DNA from: DAIQON01 sp036787835
Lineage (GTDB): Bacteria; Patescibacteriota; Saccharimonadia; Saccharimonadales; UBA4665
Length of the DNA stretch: 64,000 nt
Direction of reading: 5' to 3'
Assembly: GCA_036787835.1 (NCBI GenBank)
Contig: DAIQON010000002.1
Location: forward strand, 98,062-162,061
Shown here: positions 52,593-60,949 of the stretch, in pieces
Numbering within the stretch: position 1 is the first letter of the stretch
Layout of the letters: every line of letters starts with the position of its first letter
Program-made: the position numbers and the translations under genes
The notes under the pieces: model-generated
Databases searched by the model: none
What the model saw: only the letters and a program-made list of their open reading frames with translations
Told to the model about the DNA's origin: nothing

Positions 52593-52618
52593 TGAGCTGT
52601 TTTTCGTTTGAAAAATAG
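52593..52618. repeat. Inverted repeat between genes
   Basis: AGCTGTTTTTC and GAAAAATAGCT pair over 10 of 11 positions with a 4-base loop. It may terminate transcription of the replication-relaxation-like gene. The rest of the 52539-52795 gap holds a plausible TATACT box near 52752 and nothing else clear. Confidence 0.45.
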
Positions 52619-52795
52619 CTAGGATTAAAGACACGCTGTGCTTGGAGCCACGGGAATAATACGGGAAGAAGTGTAAAAGCGATCAGAATGTATATACTAG
52701 CTCTAGCGAAACCTGTGGAAAACTATTTGTATTACTGCTGACTTATTCTATACTCAACATAGAACATTCATAAACAATAAAAAAGTGAAAACAAA

Positions 52796-53920
52796 ATGAA
52801 AAAAATGAAGAGTAGAGTTTTGTCGGTTATTTCGGCCTTTATATTGACCTTTGGGGCAATTCTAATAATACCTATGGGGCAAGCCTTGGCCGCTTCACCT
52901 ACATGGTCTTCTCCGTCTAATTTCGATGGCAGTACGAATCTTGAAATGATCTCTTGCATCAGCACAACATTCTGTATGGCAGTAGACAGTACTGGTAACG
53001 CCTTTAACTACAATGGTACAACTTGGTCTAGTGCAACTCATGTAAGTAATGTTACTCTAACATCCATCTCTTGTACGAGCACTACATTCTGTGTAACAGT
53101 AGATTCCGGTGGCAACGTCTATAACTACAATGGTACAACTTGGTCTAGTTTAACGAACATCGATAACCCTAGTAATAATGGACTTACCGGTGTGTCTTGT
53201 ACGAGCACAACATTCTGTATGGCATTAGACTATAATGGTAACTTTCTTAACTACAATGGTACAACTTGGACTTCTGCGGCTAATTTATCATCCCCCCACT
53301 TCCTAACAAGTGGTATTTCTTGTAGCTCTTCGTTTTGTATGGCAGGCGATAATGCTGGCAACGTCTATAACTACAACGGTACAACTTGGTCTAGTGCAAC
53401 TAGCTTAACTTCAAGTCGGCTAGAGATCTCTTGTATTAGCTCTTCGTTTTGTATGGCAGGCGATAATGCTGGCAACGTCTATAACTACAACGGTACAACT
53501 TGGTCTAGTGCAACGAACATCGACAGTAGTAATGGCCTTAATAGTGTGTCTTGTACGAGCACAACATTCTGTATGGCAGTAGATCAACACGGCAACGCCT
53601 TTAACTACAACGGTACAACTTGGTCTAGTGCAACGAACATCGACAGTAGTATTAATCTTATTAGTGTGTCTTGCACCAGCACAACATTTTGTATGGCAGT
53701 AGATAATGTAGGTAACGCACTAGTGTATAGCGTTGCCTCGGTTAGTGTAGTGGTCCCTTCGACAACTGCACCTGCTCCTAAAGCCCCAGATACTGGTTCT
53801 GCTCTAACCAAATCACCTTATGAGTTACCACTTATTGGTAGTCTGATGATTGCTGGTGGCATATACTATATTTCTCGAAGATTAAAAACTTCTTCAGCCA
53901 CAACCCCTAAAAAACGTTAA
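52796..53920 (+). CDS. Secreted seven-repeat beta-propeller-like protein with sorting signal
   Basis: A 374-residue exported protein. A signal peptide spans residues 1-32. Then come six full and one partial repeat of about 37-40 residues with the pattern SCxSTTFCMAVDxxGNAxNY, each with two cysteines 6 apart and ending NGTTWSSAT. Seven such units suggest a seven-bladed beta-propeller with one disulfide per blade. Repeats 4 to 6 are almost identical at base level. The C-terminus has APDTG, a membrane helix and a basic tail, like a sortase substrate; a sortase gene follows 13 bases later. Confidence 0.75.
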   Translation: MKKMKSRVLSVISAFILTFGAILIIPMGQALAASPTWSSPSNFDGSTNLEMISCISTTFCMAVDSTGNAFNYNGTTWSSATHVSNVTLTSISCTSTTFCVTVDSGGNVYNYNGTTWSSLTNIDNPSNNGLTGVSCTSTTFCMALDYNGNFLNYNGTTWTSAANLSSPHFLTSGISCSSSFCMAGDNAGNVYNYNGTTWSSATSLTSSRLEISCISSSFCMAGDNAGNVYNYNGTTWSSATNIDSSNGLNSVSCTSTTFCMAVDQHGNAFNYNGTTWSSATNIDSSINLISVSCTSTTFCMAVDNVGNALVYSVASVSVVVPSTTAPAPKAPDTGSALTKSPYELPLIGSLMIAGGIYYISRRLKTSSATTPKKR

Positions 53921-53933
53921 GAGTCTATTAGCT

Positions 53934-54959
53934 ATGGAGTCTCATGCTTTTAGCAAGATAGATCCGCAGAGGCTTAGTGCTAGATTCCGTTATGATCTAG
54001 ATAACCCAGGATATATAAGGCGCCCGGTCACACGAAAACAGCCACAGCTTATATCTGACGTTATATATACTACTGATGTCATTCAAGAAGACTCGCAGAC
54101 TAGCAAAGCATCCGTAAAAACAAAAGAGCCAACCACAGATTCCTTAATGTCTTTTCAGGGAATAGCACCTAGAGCCAGCTTTAACCCAACCGCTCAATCT
54201 CATGACCAGGCAGACTCAGGCATTCTGGACAAAAATATAGAATTACCGGCAAAAAGAAGTAATAAACTCAGTGCATTTTATAGTAAAAAACTACAACTAG
54301 GCTTGACAGTACTAGCAGTAGCAATTGTTTTGACTGGTGGATACATGAGTCTGGTTGGTTTTAGGGCTAATCATATAGCCGTAGCCCAGGCAGACAAACT
54401 AACTAAAGAAGCAAATAAAGCTGTTGCAGCTGGTACAAAGCCTCCTACAAATGCTTTGTCTACGGTTAAGCCAACTGCGTCAGTCCTGGCTAGCTATGTC
54501 GTCGCACCCAATTTACCCAGGTACTTAATAATACCTAAGCTAGGTGTAAATAGTAGGATTTTGTCGGTTGGTGTTAATTCTTCGGGAGCATTAGCAACGC
54601 CAAACAATGTCTTTGATACTGCCTGGTATAACGAGTCAGCGGAGCCTGGTCAACCTGGAGCAACTCTTATAGACGGTCATATATCTAGCTGGACGTCGCA
54701 CGGAGTATTTTATGGACTTAAAGATTTAGTAGCTGGAGATATTATTAAGGTTGAACGTGGCGATGGAAAGGTTTTTACTTATAGCGTAGTTAAGACTGTA
54801 GTTTATCCGGCTAGTAACGTCAGTATGACTGATGCTGTTACACCAGTGACTGCTGGAGTGCCTGGACTTAATTTAATCTCCTGTGATGGCGACGTTATAA
54901 CTGGTACAAACACCTTTAACGAACGTATAGTGGTGTTTAGTGAGCAGGTTGGGTCATAG
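53934..54959 (+). CDS. Sortase (class E/F-like)
   Basis: A 341-residue protein with a long cytosolic N-terminus, one membrane helix (about 121-145) and a C-terminal sortase domain. The triad is visible: His249 in LIDGHISSW, Cys317 in LNLISCDGD and Arg331 in NERIVVF. It would anchor surface proteins by cleaving within the pentapeptide motif. The neighbouring propeller protein (APDTG) is the probable substrate, and the protein at 28003 (LVNTG) a possible second. Confidence 0.88.
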   Translation: MESHAFSKIDPQRLSARFRYDLDNPGYIRRPVTRKQPQLISDVIYTTDVIQEDSQTSKASVKTKEPTTDSLMSFQGIAPRASFNPTAQSHDQADSGILDKNIELPAKRSNKLSAFYSKKLQLGLTVLAVAIVLTGGYMSLVGFRANHIAVAQADKLTKEANKAVAAGTKPPTNALSTVKPTASVLASYVVAPNLPRYLIIPKLGVNSRILSVGVNSSGALATPNNVFDTAWYNESAEPGQPGATLIDGHISSWTSHGVFYGLKDLVAGDIIKVERGDGKVFTYSVVKTVVYPASNVSMTDAVTPVTAGVPGLNLISCDGDVITGTNTFNERIVVFSEQVGS

Positions 54960-55016
54960 ATATCTCCTAGCCTATCGTTTATGTCTATATGGCTTAGCTA
55001 TTTGATTGTGACTGGT

Positions 55017-55529
55017 CTACTTTTGATTATTACTAGTTGGCTCTTGTACTATAGGGCTTACTTGTTGCTGAGGACTGGTCGTAGACTGTACGCTCTGAGG
55101 TACTCCGTTAGAAAAGAGATTTCTGATATTTTGTAAGTTAGGCCCTTGCTGTTTTATAGTTGGGACACTACGACTAACTTGCATATTTAAAGTATCATTA
55201 TTGTCGGTCAGTATTATTTGTAAATTCAAAGCTAGACCTAAAGTAATTAACTTAGATTTTATAGTTAATTGTTTGATCTTACTATAGGGCAGCATCTGAA
55301 CGTGACCGTCTATAACGTTACCCCCTAGTCCAAGCCCCAAAACTCCCAGCCCTTGCTCGTTAAAATTTAGGATGTAGTATTTTGCCGCTAAGGTTGCTAC
55401 TACAGGACCTAAACCATACACATTTGATCCGGCCATCATAGTTGCGTAAACGTAGTAATTGTACTGGGTACCCCAGAGTCCATTACTCTGTAGATTGCTA
55501 ACAATAATTTGATCGTTTAATATTTTCAT
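55017..55529 (-). CDS. Hypothetical protein, possibly PH-like
   Basis: A 170-residue protein. The first 120 residues alternate strands and include a Gly-rich hydrophobic stretch (LNFNEQGLGVLGLGLGGNVIDG) and IKQLTIKSKLITLGLALNLQIILTD, which fits the bacterial PH-like fold only loosely. The last 50 are Gln/Ser/Pro-rich and disordered. No firm family. Confidence 0.45.
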   Translation of the reverse strand: MKILNDQIIVSNLQSNGLWGTQYNYYVYATMMAGSNVYGLGPVVATLAAKYYILNFNEQGLGVLGLGLGGNVIDGHVQMLPYSKIKQLTIKSKLITLGLALNLQIILTDNNDTLNMQVSRSVPTIKQQGPNLQNIRNLFSNGVPQSVQSTTSPQQQVSPIVQEPTSNNQK

Positions 55530-55642
55530 GTAGTTCCCTATTTTATCTATATGCCCACAGTTTAGCTCAGATTTACTACCAAGTACATAAATGCTATATA
55601 TTTGATTGGATTTGCCTCAGTGGATATCTATATATTGCAAGT

Positions 55643-56125
55643 CTACTGTAAATACTGATCTATCTTTACAAACCTAATCATCTGCCATGCTAGCTGCACT
55701 GACTCAATCCTGCGCATTACTTCGCAGCTATCATTCTGAGATAAGATATTCAAGCTCCCCTCGTAGACTATACTTCTGTCGATCACTGCCAGTTTCCTAT
55801 GATGGCTTTCAGTAAACAAAATATGTATGCCTTTACGTTGCAAAGATGATAGAGCTCTACGGGCTTCTTCACGCATGTACTCACTGTCATGTTCTTCGGG
55901 GTCACGAGTATTAATTGCAACCCTTACTTTTCGCTCTTTTAGTTTTTCTAGTACTCCCAACAGTTGGGTTACCCGCCTATTGGTCACGAATGGACTCTCT
56001 ATAATCACTTCACTGTGGCATTTCTTAAGATCTTTTAGGAAAGCATCGTAAAAAGTGGACTCATCAAACAGCCTTGAATCAAGCATGCTAGTCAGGTCGG
56101 TTCTCGGTTTCGTCAGACTAAACAT
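55643..56125 (-). CDS. Phospholipase-D-like nuclease domain protein
   Basis: A 160-residue protein with a single HKD motif: HHRKLAVIDRSIVYEGSLNILSQND fits HxKx4D then GSxN. SEVIIESPFVTNRRVTQLL corresponds to the first strand of the fold. Such single-domain proteins dimerise; many are nucleases. It overlaps the transposase gene by 8 bases and may belong to the same mobile element. Confidence 0.78.
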   Translation of the reverse strand: MFSLTKPRTDLTSMLDSRLFDESTFYDAFLKDLKKCHSEVIIESPFVTNRRVTQLLGVLEKLKERKVRVAINTRDPEEHDSEYMREEARRALSSLQRKGIHILFTESHHRKLAVIDRSIVYEGSLNILSQNDSCEVMRRIESVQLAWQMIRFVKIDQYLQ

Positions 56126-57080
56126 GATGATTAATCCTATAGCGCCTAGATATTAACTGCTTATATAGTAGGCGCTTGTTATCTATACCCTTGAACCAGT
56201 CTTCAAAACGTTCAGCATCAGTCATATCTCTTGTATTCCAACGGTAACTATACTCATCACAGTAGAACTGTAGATGTTTAGAGCTAACATGATGGTATAT
56301 TCCATCAATACCTCGTTTAAGATGGCTCCAGAAGCCCTCAGCCGTATTAGTACTGGCCATACCATTCACAAACTCTTTTACCCCATGATTAACGCTTTCG
56401 TGTTTATAGCCTAGTTTAGGCAAAGTTCTGTAGGGCATGTGCTCATCTGTGTAGACAGTAGCACTAAGATCAACGTAGTGTGAGATAAGACCCATTAGTG
56501 TTTTACTGCCAGTATCGCTGGTTACTATGGCCCTCATGTCTCCTTTTCGTTCAACTATGCCAACAACTGGTGTTTTGATCTTCTTGCTAGCAAAACCCTG
56601 TACACCACGACCCTGACCACTGATTATTCTCTTGTTGTAGTGTTTATTCTTTTCTTTACCACCTATGTAGGTTTCATCAACTTCTACTCCACCAGTAAAC
56701 TTTTCATAACTACCTGTATCTAGGACATAGCGGATACGTTGGAGCATAAACCAAGCAGTCTTTTGAGTAACTCCTACGTACTTAGCTAATTGTATAGAGG
56801 ATATACCTTTCTTAAGGCTAGTACATACATATATAGCAAAGAACCATTTCTTAAGCGGTATATGACTATCTTCAAAGACAGATCCAACAAGTACGGTAAA
56901 CAGCTTTCGGCACTCGGCACACTTCATGCGCCCAGTAGCTAGCTTGTATGCCTTGATACCCACAACCCCACAATGAGGGCAGGTTATACCGTTACCCCAA
57001 CGTTTTTCTGTTAAGAATTCTCGGCACTTTTCTTCATCTGGAAATTGCTCGAAGAAATCTAAGAAGTTATTTGCTTTCAT
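56118..57080 (-). mobile_element. IS1595-family (ISXO2-like) transposase
   Basis: A 320-residue DDE transposase. A zinc ribbon with CPHC and CAEC lies at residues 34-58, then a helix-turn-helix (ISSIQLAKYVGVTQKTAWFMLQ). The catalytic core has EVDETYIGGKEKNKH, VYTDEHMPYRTL and STNTAEGFWSHLKRG. It is intact and full length. I did not find clear terminal inverted repeats or a target duplication. Its right end lies against a cassette promoter at 57.1 kb, where the expected site core is missing. Confidence 0.92.
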
Positions 57081-57154
57081 ATTTACATTATACAGAAGTT
57101 ATTTGGTATCAACAAGTATATAATTGCCAGCTCTTATGTTATAGTATAGATATA

Positions 57155-57715
57155 ATGGCTACTCCAGGTAAGATATTGGTTATAAGAAATGGTGGCAGTA
57201 TATACGGAACGGCTGCTCGAGAAAGTGATGCCCAGACAATTGAGGATCTCATAATTACTGACGGTCAAAACGAATGGAATTACCTACCAGAAGCTGAAAT
57301 ATTAAGAAAGTATCTTGCCAGTATTGCTAATGGTTCTGTGTTTGGTATTAAAGCTCTTGCAAAACCCATACAATCAGTTGTAGGAGCAGTTACTTACGAC
57401 ATTGGTCACAGGTATCCTCAGTATCAGCCTCTCGGCAGAGAAGATGCTGTTCATGGCTACTTATCAGAGGCCGTTGTCAGGCCTGATTACGCAGGGCATG
57501 GATTGGGTACGGCTCTTCTGAGCGCAGCCATTACTGATTTAGGGGAGATGGGTATACAAGAGGTTTACGCCATGCGACATGCAGACAACGATCCATCAAG
57601 GCGAATGATGGAGAAAAGTGGTATGGTACTAGTTGATGAATTCCCTGACCCCGAAATTCGCCCTACTGGAAGTGGACGAACAGCAGTTATGTGTTTCTTA
57701 GTTGAAAATCAGTAA
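57155..57715 (+). CDS. GNAT acetyltransferase (cassette)
   Basis: A 186-residue GNAT protein. VVRPDYAGHGLGTALLSAAITDLGEMG carries the acetyl-CoA loop GHGLGT, and MEKSGMVLVDEF the C-terminal strand. I choose the ATG at 57155, because TATAGT and TATAGATATA lie just before it and the upstream extension reads into the transposon end. CTCTTATGTTATAG upstream resembles the right arm and promoter of sites 18 and 22, but no core precedes it. Site 14 follows. Confidence 0.88.
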   Translation: MATPGKILVIRNGGSIYGTAARESDAQTIEDLIITDGQNEWNYLPEAEILRKYLASIANGSVFGIKALAKPIQSVVGAVTYDIGHRYPQYQPLGREDAVHGYLSEAVVRPDYAGHGLGTALLSAAITDLGEMGIQEVYAMRHADNDPSRRMMEKSGMVLVDEFPDPEIRPTGSGRTAVMCFLVENQ

Positions 57716-57721
57716 TAAGAC

Positions 57722-57755
57722 CAGTAGATATAGCAATGACTGTGGCCCTCCACGA
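57722..57755 (+). repeat. tRNA-Lys-type site 14
   Basis: CAGTAGATATAGCAATGACT, core GTGGCCCTCCA, then CGAGCACC. Here the right flank is that of the tRNA-Lys gene itself (its own 3' flank is CATGCACC), not the usual CGCTTATGC. Confidence 0.83.
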
Positions 57756-57757
57756 GC

Positions 57758-57795
57758 ACCTCTGTTATTTATAGCCTCATCAGAGGTTATTTTTA
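57758..57795 (+). terminator. Terminator related to the one behind tRNA-Lys
   Basis: ACCTCTG (57758-57764) pairs with CAGAGGT (57781-57787), followed by TATTTTTA. Sequence and loop resemble the hairpin at 43780-43817. TATTAT (57802-57807) and a GTG start at 57814 follow. Confidence 0.78.
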
Positions 57796-57813
57796 GTTTG
57801 GTATTATTAAATA

Positions 57814-58497
57814 GTGAAGAATGTACTTATAACTGGTAGCAAGGGTCGTATTGGTAGAGTAATAAAAGCTGGACTTAAAGATAACAACATCTGCGACTTT
57901 GACTTACCTGAGTTTGATGCAATAAAAGCAAAACAATACCTTAAATTATTCAAACAACAAGACATAGTTATACATTTGGCCTCTCGTTGGGATAGCGAGG
58001 GATGGTTGAGAGAAACTGTAGACCCATACAATACCCAACTTGTATTATCTATTCTTGAGTGCGTACGTTTGGCGAAAGTACCAAAGTTGATATTGGCTAG
58101 CTCTGTTCAGATTGATGATTTCTATCATCATAATACAAAATCTTTAATTAGACCTCTTGAACGAGTTAAGCCTCCACACCCATATGGTGCTCATAAGGCT
58201 CTATTTGAAAGTCTGGGAAGAGAGTTGGCTAAAAATCATGGAACTGAGGTTATAGCTATTAGGTTTGGTGGTGTACAAACTAACAACAAACCCCTACCTC
58301 ACCCATTCGAAGATGCAGTATGGCTCAGTCACGGTGATTGCCAAGAACTGATTAGAAAAATAGTAAATACTCCACCTGTTTCTGGACGTTTTACTTCAAT
58401 GTATGCAGTATCAAATAATCTCAACCGTCTTCACGACACAATAAATCCTTTTGGATGGAAACCAGTTGATGATTCGTCAACTTTGAAGGTTACATAA
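57814..58497 (+). CDS. NAD-dependent epimerase/dehydratase (cassette)
   Basis: A 227-residue extended-SDR protein. VLITGSKGRIGRVIKAGL is the cofactor motif; VIHLASRWDSEGW and LASSVQIDDFYHH carry the expected strands with Ser, then PYGAHKALFESLGRELA gives YxxxK. It is shorter than most sugar epimerases. Start codon GTG. TATTAT ends 6 bases before it, leaderless. Flanked by sites 14 and 15. Confidence 0.88.
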   Translation: MKNVLITGSKGRIGRVIKAGLKDNNICDFDLPEFDAIKAKQYLKLFKQQDIVIHLASRWDSEGWLRETVDPYNTQLVLSILECVRLAKVPKLILASSVQIDDFYHHNTKSLIRPLERVKPPHPYGAHKALFESLGRELAKNHGTEVIAIRFGGVQTNNKPLPHPFEDAVWLSHGDCQELIRKIVNTPPVSGRFTSMYAVSNNLNRLHDTINPFGWKPVDDSSTLKVT

Positions 58498-58509
58498 TCC
58501 AATGAGTTC

Positions 58510-58555
58510 AGTAGATATAATCATCACTGTGGCCCTCCAATACGCTTTTGCTTTA
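58510..58555 (+). repeat. tRNA-Lys-type site 15
   Basis: AGTAGATATAATCATCACT, core GTGGCCCTCCA, right arm ATACGCTTTTGCTTTA. Confidence 0.83.
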
Positions 58556-58585
58556 TTCATATAAAATAAGGTTTATAATAAAAAT

Positions 58586-58792
58586 ATGGGAACCCAATCG
58601 GAACAATTAGATATACACGATGATTTAATAGATGATGCTGACTTTGATGGTTGCACCGAGAGAGAAACGTTAGGCCTTTGTAGAGTAGGTACTTTAGTAG
58701 AAATGGTTGGCAGAACAGCCGCTCAGCCAGCATTAGATAGAATGGCCATAGCTGAAAAAAATAAGCTTGAGAGTTTTCGACTTTACGATTGA
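58586..58792 (+). CDS. Cassette hypothetical protein
   Basis: A 68-residue acidic protein (DIHDDLIDDADFDGCTERETLGLC...) with a helical second half. No family recognised. TATAAT ends 6 bases before the ATG. One of the smallest units, about 310 bases between site cores. Confidence 0.5.
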   Translation: MGTQSEQLDIHDDLIDDADFDGCTERETLGLCRVGTLVEMVGRTAAQPALDRMAIAEKNKLESFRLYD

Positions 58793-58821
58793 TATAAATA
58801 CTTAGGTACTAAACATTAACG

Positions 58822-58868
58822 TAGTTGCGATAGCGTCTACGGTGGCCCTCCAATACGCTTATGCTTAA
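58822..58868 (+). repeat. tRNA-Lys-type site 16 (consensus form)
   Basis: AGTTGCGATAGCGTCTACG, core GTGGCCCTCCA, right arm ATACGCTTATGCTTAA. Arms GCGATAGCGT and ACGCTTATGC are inverted at 7 of 10 positions. Used here as the reference copy. Confidence 0.88.
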
Positions 58869-58869
58869 A

Positions 58870-58910
58870 ACAGAGGCCGCCTGCCTCTGTTTTTTTGTTA
58901 TCATATCTAT
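58870..58910 (+). promoter_or_regulatory. Terminator plus extended -10 promoter module
   Basis: ACAGAGGC (58870-58877) pairs with GCCTCTGT (58883-58890), then six more T, TG, and TATCAT at 58899-58904. The ATG follows at 58911. Confidence 0.8.
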
Positions 58911-59693
58911 ATGATGGCTCAACCATTAACTCCATATCCTGATGTGAATGAAATTTTATCACTGTTTGCCAGTGGGCTTACTGAGCTTTTGGGTAAACAG
59001 TTAGTTGGGATATATTTAACAGGGTCTTTGACGTATGGTGACTTTAATCCAAATAGTAGTGATATTGATTTTCTTGTGGTACTTTCAATTGAACTGTCGG
59101 ACGAAAAACTATCGTCAATAGAAACTTTACACAAAAATATTGGCAGCAAATATCCTGCGTGGGCACAGTGTTTGGAAGGTTCATATATTACTACCTCCAT
59201 GCTCAAATCATCCGCTCGTCCAGAGATAAAACGACCATATGTTAACGGCGGTAAAATATGGCAATTTCGTTATGGCAATGAATGGATTATCAATTTATAC
59301 GCTCTGCAAGAATGCGGTATAGCCATTTGTGGACCCGAACCTAAATCAATTTTCCCTAAAGTAACGATTGAAGATGTTCGACAAGCCTCGAAAAAAGACC
59401 TAGTTGACGATTGGGAGCCAAAACTTGCAGACCCTGACGCCTTCAGAAGCCCAGATTATGATAGTGGCCACCTTAGGAATTACGCTGTATTAACTATGTG
59501 CAGAATTCTTCATCGTGCCCAAAACAACGAAATGGCTTCAAAAAAAGTTGCATCTGCATGGGTTAAATCGACGTATGGCGACAAATGGATAAAGTTGATT
59601 GAAGAAGCTGAGAACTGGGAACATGGAAAACCAATGAGCAATGATTCTGAAGTTAAAGATTTTATCCGTTTCACCTTAAACGAAGTTACTTAA
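58911..59693 (+). CDS. AadA-like nucleotidyltransferase (aminoglycoside adenylyltransferase family, DUF4111)
   Basis: A 260-residue protein. VGIYLTGSLTYGDFNPNSSDIDFLVVL is the nucleotidyltransferase signature (GS..D.D) at residues 33-58, and the C-terminal helical part with YDSGHLRNYAVLTMCRILHRAQ matches ANT(3'')/ANT(9)-type proteins. The family adenylylates aminoglycosides such as streptomycin or spectinomycin; the real substrate here is not known. Carriage in a cassette array parallels aadA in integrons. Flanked by sites 16 and 17. Confidence 0.85.
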   Translation: MMAQPLTPYPDVNEILSLFASGLTELLGKQLVGIYLTGSLTYGDFNPNSSDIDFLVVLSIELSDEKLSSIETLHKNIGSKYPAWAQCLEGSYITTSMLKSSARPEIKRPYVNGGKIWQFRYGNEWIINLYALQECGIAICGPEPKSIFPKVTIEDVRQASKKDLVDDWEPKLADPDAFRSPDYDSGHLRNYAVLTMCRILHRAQNNEMASKKVASAWVKSTYGDKWIKLIEEAENWEHGKPMSNDSEVKDFIRFTLNEVT

Positions 59694-59702
59694 GCATTAC
59701 CA

Positions 59703-59749
59703 TAGTTGCGATAGCGTCTACGGTGGCCCTCCAATACTCTAATGCTTAA
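59703..59749 (+). repeat. tRNA-Lys-type site 17
   Basis: AGTTGCGATAGCGTCTACG, core GTGGCCCTCCA, right arm ATACTCTAATGCTTAAA. A weak ACTC/GAGT hairpin with TTTTTT follows at 59754-59775. Confidence 0.87.
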
Positions 59750-59793
59750 AGCTACTCTGTTTTAGGGAGTTTTTTGTTGGTATGATAAAAGAT

Positions 59794-60222
59794 ATGGGAA
59801 AACTAGTCACAATCTCGACTTCACAAATCCGTCCATCACAAGATTTTCTAAAAGATGAAACTATAGAATTTATCCTTAAAGCATATAAGCTAGGTAACCA
59901 GGAAGGCTTACCACCTACTCCAATTGTACGTATAGGTGATAATGAAAATGATTTTATAGCCATAGACGGGCATAACTTAATAGCAGTGTGGGATTACCTT
60001 GATAAGCCAATCGAAGTCTATGTCGCTGAGTCGGAGCATGACAAGCTGCAAAACTTAGGTGATAAAGAAGCAGTAGAGAAAAGAAATAACGTGCTTGGAG
60101 ATAAGTATGAAAATTCACTTAATAATGCAAACGATCTTAGGTCCAGGGGCATCACATCCTTCAGGCAGTTAAGACAAGGTTACCCAGTTATTGCACCGAC
60201 CATTCGCCAAGCTTCAGGCTAG
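59794..60222 (+). CDS. ParB/sulfiredoxin-like domain protein (cassette)
   Basis: About 142 residues. VTISTSQIRPSQDFLKDETIEFI and PTPIVRIGDNENDFIAIDGHNLIAVWDYLDKPIEVYV match the ParB-like nuclease fold, with the conserved IDGHNxxxA motif. No DNA-binding helix-turn-helix follows; the rest is charged and helical. I choose the ATG at 59794 because the upstream ATG lies inside the -10 box TATGAT. Role unknown. Confidence 0.72.
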   Translation: MGKLVTISTSQIRPSQDFLKDETIEFILKAYKLGNQEGLPPTPIVRIGDNENDFIAIDGHNLIAVWDYLDKPIEVYVAESEHDKLQNLGDKEAVEKRNNVLGDKYENSLNNANDLRSRGITSFRQLRQGYPVIAPTIRQASG

Positions 60223-60277
60223 TTGATACAGCATTGACGGTGGCCCTACACATTTGCATATTTATACCGCTTATGCT
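60220..60277 (+). repeat. tRNA-Lys-type site 18 (altered core, extra right arm)
   Basis: AGTTGATACAGCATTGACG, core GTGGCCCTACA with one change, right arm CATTTGCATATTTA like site 13. A second right-arm copy, CCGCTTATGC, follows and merges with the TATAAT promoter of the next gene. Confidence 0.75.
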
Positions 60278-60291
60278 ATAATATAGTTATT

Positions 60292-60852
60292 ATGGCATTC
60301 TCTTCGAGTAATCTTGAAATAATTGCCTTTACGCACCCAGACACTCAGTTTGGTCTGTTACGATCTGCTAGCTTGCCTTACGAAAGAATCGTTGCTCTGT
60401 ATCATAGTGATGGTTACTTTGGTCAGCATGTGGGTGAAAGAAACACAACTGGTAGAAATGAGTATTTATTAGCCCTGCCAGAACAAATTGGCCATCGTCT
60501 GCTAGAGACTTTCCAACAAGCAGAAAGAGACACTCCGATTAACTGCCATTGGTTTGGTCGTATGATTGCTGGTTTGCCCCCAAGCACAGACGAACCATTT
60601 TTTTCAAGCGAGGGATTAGTTGTTGATGGGTCACTTGCAATGGGAGAACTAGGGATAGTGGCTGAACCTGCAGGAAACACGCATCATAGCCTAATAGGCC
60701 TCGGGGAAGATGTACCTGAAAGCATTCAAGTTATGTCTAGTAACGGTGAATTTGGGATAGCTAGAAACGAGGATGTTATTGGTTTTTACGACACCCTATT
60801 CTCGGGTCAGCTCCCAGTAGACCCTCAGCACACCATTCTTAGACTAGCTTAA
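60292..60852 (+). CDS. Cassette hypothetical protein
   Basis: A 186-residue soluble protein, MAFSSSNLEIIAFTHPDTQFGLL... Strand-rich start, then NHWFGR-like segment (NCHWFGRMIAGLPPSTDEPFF). No family recognised. TATAAT ends 9 bases before the ATG. Flanked by sites 18 and 19. Confidence 0.55.
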   Translation: MAFSSSNLEIIAFTHPDTQFGLLRSASLPYERIVALYHSDGYFGQHVGERNTTGRNEYLLALPEQIGHRLLETFQQAERDTPINCHWFGRMIAGLPPSTDEPFFSSEGLVVDGSLAMGELGIVAEPAGNTHHSLIGLGEDVPESIQVMSSNGEFGIARNEDVIGFYDTLFSGQLPVDPQHTILRLA

Positions 60853-60865
60853 AGACTTTATTGCG

Positions 60866-60910
60866 GTAGATATAACCACCACGGTGGCCCTCCAATACGT
60901 TTATGCTTAG
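60866..60910 (+). repeat. tRNA-Lys-type site 19
   Basis: GGTAGATATAACCACCACG, core GTGGCCCTCCA, right arm ATACGTTTATGCTTAG. A decayed ACAGAGA hairpin, then TTTTTTG and TATAGT (60939-60944), follow. Confidence 0.85.
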
Positions 60911-60949
60911 ACAGAGATAAAAGTCATTGTTTTTTGTTATAGTAAAGCA

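Noticed and set aside
55017..55529. Firm assignment as a PH-domain protein
   Set aside because: The resemblance is only in strand pattern; no diagnostic motif is visible.
55600..57150. Terminal inverted repeats of the IS1595 element
   Set aside because: I compared the sequences on both sides of the transposase gene and found no convincing inverted pair or target duplication.
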